From Labia minor (taxonomy: Eukaryota; Arthropoda; Insecta; Dermaptera; Spongiphoridae): a stretch of 64,000 nucleotides of DNA. Shown one piece after another: positions 1 through 14,100 of the stretch. Position 1 is the first letter of the stretch; the number at the start of each line of letters is the position of its first letter. The translations under genes and the position numbers were made by a program. The notes beneath the pieces are model-generated. The model saw nothing but the letters and a program-made list of their open reading frames with translations. It searched no databases and was not told the DNA's origin. The stretch is from assembly GCA_963082975.1 (NCBI GenBank), contig OY720349.1, forward strand, positions 70,368,501 through 70,432,500, given 5' to 3'.

Positions 1-358
1 TAAATATAATTAAGTGAATTTAATTTGAGACCATGGATTTTTAATGTTATTTTTTAAAATTTTTTCAGATTTATAAATTTTAATTTGTTACTTAAATACT
101 ATTCGTTGCAGTTTGGCGAGGATTTAGTATTAACTAAGCAAAGAATTAGAATATTAATTGAAAATCTGGTTGTAAATCTCCTATTTATAAAAATGAATGG
201 ATCATCACAACAAAACAGATGATTATATAAAAACTTGATCTCATCGTTCAGCAAATGACAAAAAAAAAAAAAAAATAAACTTTAACTGAAAATTAAAATA
301 TACTACACCTAATCGCGTTACGATAAAAAAATATTTTACAAGACACCACTGGTTAAAC

Positions 359-470
359 TAGTGATTCTCTACCTGGGTGATATCGCAATCAACATCTTAA
401 AGGGGGCGATAGTTATTTTTGGGGGGAGCGAAATCATTTTCAACTCTAAAAACATTTCCGCTTTTTTTCA
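359..470 (+). mobile_element. terminal fragment of a hAT-like element
   Basis: The stretch GTGATTCTCTACCTGGG followed by a G-rich GGGGGCGATAG tract resembles the common hAT terminus CAGTGGTTCTCAACCTGGG. The second end and a target duplication were not found. Together with 845-3062 it is otherwise intronic or flanking AT-rich DNA. Confidence 0.3.
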
Positions 471-629
471 ATATGGCTCTAAGTATCACCAAGTGTGTGT
501 ACCTAACTTATAAATAATGTATTATGCCATTTACCACAAGTATACTCAAATAGAACAGGTAAAGATAAAATTTATTAATGAGTAATTTAATTAATATATT
601 TTGGTAGATAATGGACAATAATTATTTAC

Positions 630-844
630 ATAAACTTGTGCTGATGGAAGTGTGAGTCCCACACAAAATCCTGATACAAATCTTCCAATAAGCATCATAA
701 GAGTATTAACAGATAAACCAATTGCTATCCAAGCAGCAGCAAAAATTGGTGAAATGAATATCAGAGTACGTTTTCTCCCAAAACGTTGAAGAAATGGTCC
801 AGCAACCAAACTTCCTATACTTGCACCTAACGGCGGTATTGCAC
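630..844 (-). CDS. Tret1: Tret1-like coding exon 3 (TM2 to TM4)
   Basis: The exon is 215 nt, between a TTTTAAG acceptor and a GTAAAT donor. It encodes IPPLGASIGSLVAGPFLQ, then RFGRKRTLIFISPIFAAA, then NTLMMLIGRFVSGFCVGL and TLPSAQVY. RFGRKR is the conserved loop between TM2 and TM3 of MFS sugar transporters, and GRFVSGFCVG is the TM4 signature region. The exon ends in phase 0. The next exon must lie left of the window because no continuation is found in 1-629. Confidence 0.87.
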
Positions 845-3800
845 CTTAAAATTAAAGAAAATGAAAAATTCAATTAATTCTCATAAGTTTTTTATTTAAG
901 ATTTAATTCATTCATTTAAAATTAAAAGATAGAAAGAAATAAAAAAACCAAAACTTAATTATTATTATTATTATGATTTATTTATTATTATAATTTATTT
1001 CTATAAGTAATATTATAAAATATAAAATAAATAAAATTTAATTATATAATATGATAGTGTATGACTAGATATTTTCTCGAATATTAATGAAAAAAAAAAA
1101 ACTTAATTTTAAACCAGATAATTCATTAACGTAAATATATATTATTATTAAAATTATCTTTAATAATTAATTGTATATTATTATTTTTAGAATATTAAAT
1201 ACATATATATATATATCTAATTTTATATAAAAATTTATAGTTTAAAGTCCTTTTGATTGTAACATTATCTCTTAATAAAAATAAATAATTTAAAAACAAA
1301 ATATAATGTATAAAAGCTTTTTACAAAATAGCGATAAAGAGGTAATAAAGAAATCTTATTTGAAAGGTAACCTTGTTTTATTTTAATTTTTTATGTGTAT
1401 TATTGAAACAAATTTAAAATAAGATAAATTAAATATGTAATTGATGAAATAATGTATGAAATAAATATATAATTTACTTATATTTACTTATATAATTATA
1501 GAAATATATATAAATAGATAAATAGATCGATAGAAAATTAGATAAAGATAAAGGTATAAAATTTTTTAAAAATGATTATAATAAAATATTTTATTTCATT
1601 GAATTTATGGATTCATGTTTTATAGAGTATTGTTTTATTTACATATATTTTTTATGCATAAGTAATATCATAATAAATGGGATTTATTTATTTGAAAATT
1701 GTATGAATGAATACTTTGTGTATAATATGTGTATGCTGATAATGAATACATATATTTTGGTATTTTAATCTAATAAAATAAACGACAATGTTAAAAATCA
1801 ATGTTATTGAATTTAATATAGGTGTATATTATAATATAATACGTATGTTGAACACTATATATTTTAATAATTTTATTTGCATTAAAATCAATTATTTATT
1901 AGACAAAATGAGATATTATTTTAAATTCCTAATATAAATGTCTAAGTAAATTTTCTGGTTTTTGTAATTGTCAGAATCTACATATTAAAATATGTCTTTT
2001 TATTTGTTTTTAATAATAAACCTGATTTTAATCTATTTGATGATAAATATAATTTAATTAACACGTTGCCGCCGGCTCCATAATTTGTCTATTTCTCCAT
2101 GTGGCGGCGCTCTAACTTGGTCTGTGGTTTTTATTTATCTGGTGGTGTCAAGTGTCAAATTTTCATGTTTTTTTCCTATGGGACGGCGCATTTATTTATG
2201 TTTTAATCCAAATAATTTGAACATATATGGCATAAATATAATAATACAAGAACAAATAGATAAAAAAATAACAAATAAATGTTAAAAAAAAACAAATATG
2301 CGAATAAAATCCGAAAATATAGAATATATTTAAATATTCATGAAATGTTATTTTCAATGCCTATTTCATTGTTAATAATTGTAAATAATATTATAATATA
2401 GGAAAGAATGAATACAATGTTTTTAAATTTATTTAAACCATTATAATAAAATCGATAAGTTATTATACTTATAAAAATATATTAAGGAAATGTTCACATA
2501 AATTTATAATATTAAATATTTTAGTCAAAAATAGTATAATACTAAATTAAAATTTAATTACATTTTGAATGAGGATTAATTTTTAGGGAATGAATGTTAT
2601 TTTTTAAGTAAAAAAAAATATTTATTTTTCAAGAATTTTTTTTATGTCAGTCAATCATTTTTTTTTAAAATAATATTTTCTCTTGGTTATTCTTGTGCCT
2701 CCCTCCTAGTCTGCTAAGCCCCCCCCCCCTCCCCCTAGAATATTTGGTATAATAATTAAAATGATTATTCTTAAATAATTTACTGATGAAATTGTTAATT
2801 TATTATTTTTTTTTGTTCTTTCCTCTTCTCTTAGAGAGTAAATTCTATATGTGCGATTATAATTATAACAAAAAATTAATTTGCAATAATGTGCTAAAAA
2901 TTACTTATCATTGAGGATCATACGGCATTTATGTATAGATATATCGTAAATGTGTGAACAGTTAAAATAGGTCAAGGCTGATAATACTCTCTCAAATTAA
3001 ATTATAGTAATAAAGATTACAATAATATATTTATGAACAAATAAATTCCTAATAAACTAATATCTATATATATAAAAAAAGGTTTTTGTCTGCACATTGC
3101 TCAGAATTTAAAAATTTTTGCATATCTTCGCGTTTCATAACCTCTAGAATCCAAAAGTGACTTTAGAATTTTTCATGTCTGTCTGTCTGTCGGTCTGTCT
3201 GTCCGGAAAATTACTATTTTATAGACTCAGAATTGGCTGAACCGATTTCTTTGAAATTACATCACAATATTCTTATATACCTCTAGAGTAACGTAGGCTA
3301 TAAATTTTATTAATATTTAATCAATAACCGCAGAAATTAATTTTTTAAAGTTTATATATTTCTCCGTGTTGTTCATTCAAGAGCCTGGCGTGGCCCACTG
3401 GCTCTAGCGGAATCATTTCAAACAATGAATTATCATAGCGATTCCCAATCAAAGAATTATTATAATATTTCACTTTTTATTTTAAAAATTCTAATATTTA
3501 AATATCAATTCAATTAAATCATTTATTCTAAAAGTTCTCATTTTAATTAATTTAATGAAATATTTATTAGATCATATTTTTATCATAAATTATTTTTTAT
3601 TTAATTGAATATTTCTTCTTTTCTATAATATATATAACTAGCTGCTCAGAGCGCCTTCGGCGCTCTTCACACCTAGACGGGGGCTCCGCCCCCTGTACCC
3701 CCGAGTGGTACATAGTATTTGATTGAAAGTAGTAAAAGGTTTTCATCCATTTTGTTTCAATCAGTATATTACATAAAACATTCATTTCTTTTTGTGTTCT

Positions 3801-6800
3801 TATTTAAAATATATTTTAATTTAATCTGTAAATTAATTATATATATATAATTTATTCTAAAAGTTCTCAATTTAATTAAAATATTTATTAGATCATATTT
3901 TTATCTTAAATTATTTTTTATTTAATTGAATATTTCTTCTTTTCTATAATATATATATAATATATAATATATAAATTTTATCATTGAATAATAAAAAAAA
4001 ATATTATTTAACCTGAATTAAAATGACTGAATTATATTATCTTTGTTTTTTATTTTAATTTAATTACTCTATTATTAATTACTAAATATATATATATATT
4101 ATATAAAAATTAAAATATGATGATATAAAGTTGTTTTAAATTTTTGACATTTTTAAATTGGGTATATTTTTTAAATTTATTAAAATGTCTTTTTTATTTA
4201 TTATGTTTAAAAGATTCATTTTTATTATGTGATATTAATAAAAAATAACGATGCTCTGTGCAAGTCGAATCATGTTGCACATAATTAAATAACAATTGCC
4301 AAACAAAGAATATAATATTTTTTTAAATTCTTATATTTAAATATCATTTCAATGAAATAATTTATTCTAAAAGGTCTCATTTTAATGCAATTTATAATTT
4401 TCTTCTAATTCAGATTTAGGACAAATCGTACAACATTATATCAAATCTCGCTAAGAACATTCAATATTTTTGTACACAAATTATTCAGAGTATTGGCTAA
4501 GCGTATCACTCACAATCAGTTTATATTGAAATTTATATAAATTAACAAAGTAAAAATTTTTATTTGTTTAAATTTTATTATAATGAATCAAAAAAAATTA
4601 AATATATAGATCACATGATTAAGAGAAGCAAAAAACTTAACAGAAAATAACTGTTGGATGGAGGTCGGACATGACAGAAACTGTAAGCGAAATCTTCATA
4701 TTGCGGCGAATAATTTTCAAATCCCCTAGCATCACAGAATTTAAGTTTCTTTTAAGGAAAATAACTATGATCTAAAAAAATTAATAAATGAACTTAATAA
4801 TAAAAAAAAACAAATAAATCAATTAATTTAAATTAATACTATTAATGAATGTATATATTGGTAATTTATCTATAGTTTTATACCGTTAATTTTTATAAAT
4901 TGTCTCAAGTCTTTATTTTTGCATTTTCTCAAGTTTCATTATAATTAAAAATATTCAATAATAATAAAAAATAACGATGCTCTGTGCAAGTCGAATCATG
5001 TTGCACATAATTAAATAACAATTGCCAAACAAAGAATATAATATTTTTTTAAATTCTTATATTTAAATATCATTTCAATTAAATAATTTATTCTAAAAGG
5101 TCTCATTTTAATGCAATTTATAATTTTCTTCTAATTCAGATTTAGGACAAATCGTACAACATTATATCAAATCTCGCTAAGAACATTCAATATTTTTGTA
5201 CACAAATTATTCAGAGTATTGGCTAAGCGTATCACTCACAATCAGTTTATATTGAAATTTATATAAATTAACAAAGTAAAAATTTTTATTTGTTTAAATT
5301 TTATTATAATGAATCAAAAAAAATTAAATATATAGATCACATGATTAAGAGAAGCAAAAAACTTAACAGAAAATAACTGTTGGATGGAGGTCGGACATGA
5401 CAGAAACTGTAAGCGAAATCTTCATATTGCGGCGAATAATTTTCAAATCCCCTAGCATCACAGAATTTAAGTTTCTTTTAAGGAAAATAACTATGATCTA
5501 AAAAAATTAATAAATGAACTTAATAATAAAAAAAAACAAATAAATCAATTAATTTAAATTAATACTATTAATGAATGTATATATTGGTAATTTATCTATA
5601 GTTTTATACCGTTAATTTTTATAAATTGTCTCAAGTCTTTATTTTTGCATTTTCTCAAGTTTCATTATAATTAAAAATATTCAATAATAATCTAGCAATG
5701 AAAATAAAATACAAAAATGTAATGATCAAGAAATATTATACTCTATTTCACTATTATAACATATACAATACTTAAGAACCATATGCGGAGGAAATATTAG
5801 GAGATATCATTGCGGGTTCAGGCCAAATCGACCAACATTAATTAAGATATTTTCATTATGACAGATATTAGGAAAAAAACCGCGAATTCAATATTTCTGT
5901 TCACTAATTATTTGTAGACTTTAGTAAAACATACGCATGACTCAATAGATCCGGATAAACTTTTTCAAATTTTCAATCTTCAAATTTCTCTTGAAGGTAG
6001 TAAAGAAAGAATAAGATGCGGAAATCAATTGTAAAATATTAGGTTACCGAGACGACTTAAATATAATAGGAGATTCGGCAATTTCAATTACAGATAGCGA
6101 GGAAAATTTAATGGAGGTTTGAAATTAATAGTGATAAGAAAAAATATTTAGTAACAAAGAGGAAGAGTATTAACATACAAAATCTTAAGATACAAAATGT
6201 AGAATTTGAATATGTATAAAAATTGAATGTAATCACGAAGGATAATAATATTTAAGAAGAATTTAAATCGGGGTTGCAATCGGGAAACGCCTGTTATCTG
6301 CAATAAAGAGGCTTATCTCTTCAAAATTATTATCAAAGGGAATATATAAAAAGATTATTTTGCCTGTTGCATTATATGGGTGGGAGGCATGGTCTATGAC
6401 CCTTGAAGATGAGAGTAGATTCAGAGTATTTGAGAATAGGATTCTTCCCTGCATTTATTGGCCAAAGAAAGATGAGGTCACCGGGTATGAGGGAGACTGT
6501 ATAACAAGAAATTGCATGGCCTCTCTGCATCTTCAGAAATAGTTAGGGTTATAAAAGGGAAAAAGCTGCGATAGGCAGGGCACGTGTCAAGAATGGGAGA
6601 GGAAAAAGATATTGGTGAGAAGACCGATTGGAAAACGTCCGCTTGGAAAACCAATGACGCGTAGGAAGGGACGTAAGAGAGATGGAACAAGGGCTAGGAT
6701 AGGGACACTTGGAGAAATGTGGTTGTTGCGGATAAGAACTTTCGAGTATCTTTGAGCCACATAGGTAGATAGATATAACATATACAATAATAATATATAT

Positions 6801-9066
6801 AATTAATATAGTGATTAAATTAAAATATATTTTTTAAATAAGAACACAAAAAGAAATGAATGTTTTATGTAATATACTGATTGAAACAAAATGGATGAAA
6901 ACCTTTTAATACTTTCAACCACCAAATACTATGTACAACTCGGGGGTACAGGGGGCGGAGCCCCCGTCTAGGTGTGAAGAGCGCCGAAGGCGCTCTGAGC
7001 AGCTAGTTATATATATATTATTATTATTGTATATGTTATATCTATCTATCTATGTGGCTCAAAGATACTCGAAAGTTCTTGCCCGCAACAACCACATTTC
7101 TCCAAGTGTCCCTATCCTGATCCCTTGTCCCATCTCTCTTACGTCCCTTCCTACTCGTCATTGGTTTTCCAAGAGGACGTTTTCCAATCGGTCTCCCCAC
7201 CAATATCTTTTTTCCTCTCCCATTCTAGCCACGTGCCCTGCCTATCGCAGCTTTTTCCCTTTTATAACCCTAACTATTTCTGAAGATGCAGAGAGGCCAT
7301 GCAATTTCTTGTTATGCAGTCTTCCCCATTCCCCGGTGACCTCATCTTTCTTTGGCCAATAAATGCAGGGAAGAATCCTATTCTCAAACACTCTGAATCT
7401 ACTCTCATCTCCCAGGGTCATATAATGCAACAGGCAAAATAATTTTTTTATATATTCCCTTTGATAATAATTTTGAAGAGATAAGCCTCTTTATTGCAAG
7501 ATAACAGGCGTTTCCCGATTGCAACCCCGATTTAAATTCTTCTCAAATATTATTATCCTTCGTGATTACATTCAATTTTTCTACATATTCAAATTCTACA
7601 TTTTGTATCTTAAGATTTTGTATGTCAATACTCTTCCTCTTTGTTACTAAATATTTTTTCTTATCACTATTAATTTCAAACCTCCATTAATTTTTCCTCG
7701 CTATCTGCAATTGCAATTTCCTAAACTCCTATTATATTTAAGTCGTCTGGGTAACCTAACATTTTACATTTGATTTCTTCATCTTATTCTTTCTTTACTA
7801 CCTTCAAGACAAATTTGAAGATCAAAATATGAAAAAGTTTATGCTGATCTATATTGAGTCATACGTATGTTTTACTAAAGTCTACAAATAATTAGTGAAC
7901 AGAAATATTGAATTCGCAGTTTTTTTCCTAATATCTGTCATAATGAAAATATCTTAATTAATGTTGATCGATTTGGCCTGAACCCGCAATGATATCTCCT
8001 AATATTTCCTCCGCCTATGGTTCTTAAGTATTTTCTATGTTATAATAGTGAAATAGAGTATAATATTTCTTGATCATTACATTTTGATATTTTATTTTCA
8101 TTGCTAGATTATTATTGAATATTTTTAATTATAATGAAACTTGAGAAAATGCAAAAATAGAGACTTGAGAGAATTTATAAAAATTAACGGTATAAAACTA
8201 TAGATATATATTACCAATATATACATTCATTAATAGTATTAATTTAAATTAATTGATATATTTGTTTTTTTATTATTAAGTTCATTTATTAATTTTTTTA
8301 GATCAGTTATTTTCCTCCCTTAAAAGAAACTTATCTAATTCTGTGGTGCTAGGGGATTTGAAAATTATTAGTCGCAATATGAAGATTTCGCTTAGTTTCT
8401 GTCATGTCCGACCTCCGTCCAACAGTTATATTCTCTCAAGTTTCTTGCTTCTCTTAATCATGTGATCTATATATTTAATTTTTTTTGATTCATTGTAATA
8501 AAATTTAAACAAATAAAAATTTTCACTTTGTTAATTTATATAAATTTCAATTTACACTGATTGTGAGTGATACGCTTATCCAATACTCTGAATAATTTGT
8601 GTACAAAAATATTGAATGTTCTTAGCAAGATTTTTTAACCTTTCACTTTCAAATAGAAAAGAAGAAATATTCAAATATATAGAAAGAATATAAATATGAT
8701 CTAAATATTGTATTAAATTAATGAAAATGGGAACTTTTAGAATAAATGATTTAATTGAATTGATATTTAAATATTAGAATTTTTAAAATAAAAAGTGAAA
8801 TATTATAATAATTCTTTTATTGGGAATCGCTATGATAATTCATTGTTTGAAATGATTCCGCTAGGCCGACAGTGAGCCGCGAGCTGCTCTTGAATGAACA
8901 ACACGGAGAATTATATAAACTTTAAAAAATTAATTTCTGCGGTTATTGATAAGATATTAATAAAATTTATAGCCTATGTTACTCTAGAGGTATATAAGAA
9001 TATTGTGATGTAATATCAAAGAAATCGGTTCAGCCAATTCTGAGTCTATAAAATAGTAATTTTCCG

Positions 9067-9102
<36 letters not shown>

Positions 9103-11152
9103 TGAAAAATTCTAAAGTCACTTTTGGATTCTAGAGGTCATGAAACGCGAAGATTTTTAAATTCTGAGCTATGTGCAGACAAAAACCTTTTTTTATATAT
9201 ATAGATATAATAATATATAAATTTTATCATTGAATAATAAAAAAAAATATTATTTAGTATTTTATTAAGTGAAAATGTATAAAAATTAAAATATGATGAT
9301 ATAAAGTTATTTTAAATTTTTGACATTTTTAAATTGGGTATATTTTTTAAATTTATTAAAATGTTTTTTATTATTATTATCTATATCAGAGGTTCTTAAT
9401 CTTATGTACTCTGCGGACCCCCACTTGAAAAATTTTTTTTTGACGGACCCCATTCCAACTTTAGGTACTTTACGTCATTTTATTAGTTAATTTCTGGCTT
9501 ACGATCTCATAAGAACAAGGATATATGATGAATATTTCTAACAGTGATTGGTGAATAACGATTTTTTTGCATATTGTAGAACACATTTTATTAGAAATTA
9601 TAATATTGAAGAAAGAAAATTCTGCTAAATATGAAGATGGAAACGGTAGCAATAGTTTTCTTGCACATTTCGTTGAATTTGGGTATTTGATCTCTGTTTC
9701 CTCACAAAGCCATGCTATTGCTTCTTTTATATTAAATAAAGTTTTAACCGACTCACATCATTTTCTCGTGCACCTGTACGATGGCTTTGCGGACCCCCAG
9801 TAAAGGCTTCGCGGACCCCAGGGGTCCGCGGACCACAGTTTAAGAACCTCTGGTCTATATATTCTAAAAAAAGGTTTTTGTCTGCACATTGCTCAGAATT
9901 TAAAATTTTTTGCAGACCTTTCATGATCTTTGGAAGCCAAAAGTGAGTTTAGAATTTTTTATATTTGTCTGTCTGACCGAAAAATTTTGACGTTAATTAT
10001 ATCACAGTATTCTTACATATCTCTATGAATGTTTTATGTAATATACTGATTGAAACAAAATGGATGAAAACCTTTTACTACTATCAAGCAAATACTATGT
10101 ACCACTCGGGGGTTCAGGGGGCGGAGCCCCCGTCTAGGTGTGAAGAGCGCCGAAGGCGCTCTGAGCAGCTAGTTAATAATAAAATGATAAATAATATTAA
10201 CGTTTATTTAGTTTTATTATAGTATATTTATTTAAAATACCATTTTTGATACTTACTAACCCAAGATATGACATCATCATTTGGGACAAGATATTTTGCA
10301 TTGTCTTCCATTGATGGGACTGCAGTTGAAGAATAGCCACGGACTAAACCAATCGTTAAATATCCAAGCGATGCAGCCATCGTCAAAGCAAGCTAAAAAA
10401 ATAATCAAAAGTTGATTACATAATATTTTTCATTTTTCATTTTTATTATAATATTAATTGATGAATATTATTAATTAATTAAATCAAATTAAAATTATTT
10501 CTTCTAAATTAGGATTAAAGCTGGAAAGTTTGTTTTCAATTAATGAATAAAAACTACTTATCTATATTTTGAAATAAATAATAATACTAATTTTTTAAGA
10601 AGGAATAGGGTGAAATTTTAAATTTTGAAATAAATAGATATTTTATATAAAAAATTAGCTGGAGTGTCTCCACTCGACTATCTCGCAATTTGAATTGGAT
10701 TCAATAACATAATATATTATATTTAAATTAAATTTAATTAATTATAAATTATAAATAATAAATAATAAATATTAAACCAGCGCATGTTTGGCTTTTTGTT
10801 GATGGCACCACGTCACGTGTTGGCGCGTGAGATTTTCAGTGTTAAAAAATTAATTCTGGTAATTTCAGCGAATCAATCAAGCTGAAATTCTATATATAGC
10901 AGTTTTATACAATTATTAATCATGGGAAAAATTATCAAACATATATCTTTATTTTTACGGTCACTTTAGAGGAAAAAAAATCAAAACGTTGTAGGTAATG
11001 ACCCTCTTCCGGTTGAGTTACATTTCTCAAAAGTTGATAGAAAACTATGAATTTTGAATAATGTCCATGTACCAAATTTCATCATTCTAGCTCAAACCGT
11101 TTTTGCGTAATCTTGCCTACATACACACACACAGACACACACACAGACACAG

Positions 11153-11185
<33 letters not shown>

Positions 11186-14100
11186 TTTTTCTCAACCTTA
11201 GTGAAAATGATTCAGGAACCTTCAAAAAGTATAAAAACATCAAAATCTCAACATCGAAAATTTTCGTGATCGCAATACTATCTCTGGCGAGATAGTAATA
11301 ACTAATTATTGTTCATAATTGATTTATTATTAATATATAATTTATTATAATTTTCTTCTTTGGATCGACTACATTCTATTTCGTATACAATTTAAAAAAT
11401 AATAAAAAGATAATTATTTTTTAATATTATTGGTGCTATCTATCTCTTCCACCAAACTATAGTATTGTATGAAATTATTCTTTCTTTTAGTATAAAATCA
11501 ATTCCTTACTCTTTTTTAAGGTTTATAAATAAAAATTTCTCATCACTCATCATATATTCTGAAAGTGATATTCCACAAACTATTAGTTTTTTATTTAAAT
11601 AAAAATAATTTATTAAAGAATTTTTCCTTATATATTTTTTCTTATAAGCCAATGCTTTGTATTTAATATATTATTGCTTTTTTAATATATAGGTATACAT
11701 TTACATAATGTATTATAGATTTCCCAGTATATTGTTATATAATTTAAAAAAATATGGATATACAAATTTAAAACAGACCTTTGTTTTGTTGAACCTAATA
11801 TAAATAAATTTCGATTTTTTTCTCTTTTACAATATCTATATATATAAAAAAAGGTTTTTGTCTGCACATTGCTCAGAATTTAAAAATTTTTGCATATCTT
11901 CGCGTTTCATGACCCCTAGAATCCAAAAGTGACTTTAGAATTTGTCATGTCTGTCTTTCTGTCTGTCTGTCTGTCCGGAAAATTACTATTTTATAGACTC
12001 AGAATTGGCTGAACCGATTTCTTTGATATTACATCACAATATTCTTATATACCTCTAGAGTAACATAGGCTATAAATTTTATTAATATCTTATCAATAAC
12101 CGCAGAAATTAATTTTTTAAAGTTTATATAATTCTCCGTGTTGTTCATTCAAGAGCAGCTCGCGGCTCACTGTCGGCCTAGCGGAATGATTTCAAACAAT
12201 GAATTATCATAGCTATTCCCAATCAAAGAATTATTATAATATTTCACTTTTTATTAAATCTATATATATAAAAAAAGGTTTTTGTCTGCACATTGCTCAG
12301 AATTTAAAAATTTTTGCATATCTTCGCGTTTCATGACCTCTAGAATCCAAAAGTGACTTTAGAATTTTTCACGTCTGTCTGTCTGTCTGTCTGTCTGTCC
12401 GGAAAATTACTATTTTATAGACTCAGAATTGGCTGAACAGATTTCTTTGAAATTACATCACAATATTCTTATATACCTCTAGAGTAACATAGGCTATAAA
12501 TTTTATTAATATCTTATCAATAACCGCAGAAATTAATTTTTTAAAGTTTATATAATTCTCCGTGTTGTTCATTCAAGAGCAGCTCGCGGCTCACTGCCGG
12601 CCTAGCGGAATCATTTCAAACAATGAATTATCATAGCTATTCCCAATCAAAGAATTATTATAATATTTCACTTTATTTTAAATTCTAATATACAAATATC
12701 AATTCAATTAAATAATTTATTCTAAAAGTTCTCAATTTAATTAAAATATTTATTAGATCATATTTTTATCTTAAATTATTTTTTATTTAATTGAATATTT
12801 CTTCTTTTCTATAATATATATATAATAATATATAAATTTTATCATTGAATAATAAAAAAAAATATTATTTAACCTGAATTAAAATGACTGAATTATATTA
12901 TCTTTGTTTTTTATTTTAATTTAATTACTCTATTATTAATTACTAAATATATATATATATTATATAAAAATTAAAATATGATGATATAAAGTTGTTTTAA
13001 ATTTTTGATATTTTTAAATTGGGTATATTTTTTAAATTTATTAAAATGTCTTTTTTATTTATTATGTTTAAAAGATTCATTTTTATTATGTGATATTAAT
13101 AAAAAATAACGATGCTCTGTGCAAGTCGAATCATGTTGCACATAATTAAATAACAATTGCCAAACAAAGAATATAATATTTTTTTAAATTCTTATATTTA
13201 AATATCATTTCAATTAAATAATTTATTCTAAAAGGTCTCATTTTAATTAATTTAATAAAATATTTAAATCACCATTCAATTTTTTATTAATAGGCTTCTT
13301 TTTTTATTTTTAATTTTAATAAATTCTCTTTTTTTTGATATGATATTAATAAAAAATAATATTAAATTGTATATAAATATAAAAATTAGAATATTTGAAT
13401 TTTTTTAAATTTTAACACATGTAATCAATCATATGCATTAAGAATGGAAAATTTTTAAAATCAACTTGCTATTAAATTCAGAAAAAAAATACTGATATAT
13501 AGAATATATAGACTATTCGAATATAATTTAAAACTCTTTCTCTCCTTCTATTTTAAATTAAAAAAACGGAGTTTTAAGAAATTTAGATGCCATATGCAAC
13601 ATGGGTGGGTAAATGAATTGAGCTGGAAAAGGAGGCAATTTATAATTATCTTCTAATTCAGATTTAGGACAAATCGTACAACATTATATCAAATCTCGCT
13701 AAGAACATTCAATATTTTTGTACACAAATTATTCAGAGTATTGGCTAAGCGTATCACTCACAATCAGTTAATATTGAAATTTATATAAATTAACAAAGTA
13801 AAAATTTTTATTTGTTTAAATTTTATTATAATGAATCAAAAAAAATTAAATATATAGATCACATGATTAAGAGAAGCAAAAAACTTGACAGAAAATAACT
13901 GTTGGATGGAGGTCGGACATGACAGAAACTGTAAGCGAAATCTTCATATTGCGACGAATAATTTTCAAATCCCCTAGCACCACCAGAATTAGATAAGTTT
14001 ATTTTAAGGGAGGAAAATAACTATGATCTAAAAAAATTAATAAATGAACTTAATAATAAAAAAACAAATAAATCAATTAATTTAAATTAATACTATTAAT

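Larger units (their letters stand above)
3842..7006 (+). mobile_element. Helitron H3 (3' end canonical, 5' end unclear), inserted in H2
   Basis: The 3' end is canonical: hairpin, then AGCTAG at 7006 followed by T. Upstream it shares the internal segments of H6 including the LINE fragment. Its left boundary lies in a TA-repeat near 3838-3852, where H2 sequence stops, and has no clear TC start, so it is 5'-truncated or uses another end. It contains a 726-bp tandem duplication. Confidence 0.6.
3638..9205 (-). mobile_element. Helitron H2, inserted in H1 and itself interrupted by H3
   Basis: On the minus strand it starts TCTATATATATAAAA at 9205 and ends with the hairpin GAGCGCC-GAA-GGCGCTC and CTAG at 3638. 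The flanking bases are A before TC and T after CTAG, the Helitron target rule. Its own sequence is 9205 to 7007 plus about 3841 to 3638, roughly 2.4 kb. It contains a LINE reverse-transcriptase fragment (7045-7560) and the GGGGGC-GGA-GCCCCC hairpin. Confidence 0.75.
3063..9379 (+). mobile_element. Helitron H1, 5' part, split by Helitron H2
   Basis: H1 starts with TC after A (TCTATATATATAAAAAAAGG) at 3063, carries the GTCT repeat and the GGCTGAACCGATTTC segment, and runs to 3637. It is interrupted by H2 (3638-9205) and resumes at 9206 with the same internal sequence seen uninterrupted at 12810-12840. It is interrupted again at 9380 by H4. Its own 3' end was not identified. It is non-autonomous: no Rep/helicase is visible. 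Confidence 0.7.

Noticed and set aside
3638-3700. GC hairpin GAGCGCC-GAA-GGCGCTC as a bacterial-type terminator
   Set aside because: It recurs at every Helitron 3' end next to CTAG, so it is the Helitron terminal hairpin.
6931-7362. 143-codon open frame across the H3/H2 junction
   Set aside because: It spans a Helitron 3' end and the antisense of a LINE tail; it has no biological unity.
9060-9105. GTCT/AGAC tracts (also 3178, 11950 and 12370) as possible CRISPR-like repeats
   Set aside because: They are pure tetranucleotide microsatellites without spacers, at a fixed place in Helitron 5' segments.
11113-11295. Open frame reading TYTHTDTHTDTDTHTH
   Set aside because: It is an AC microsatellite inside an ATIR element, read as protein.
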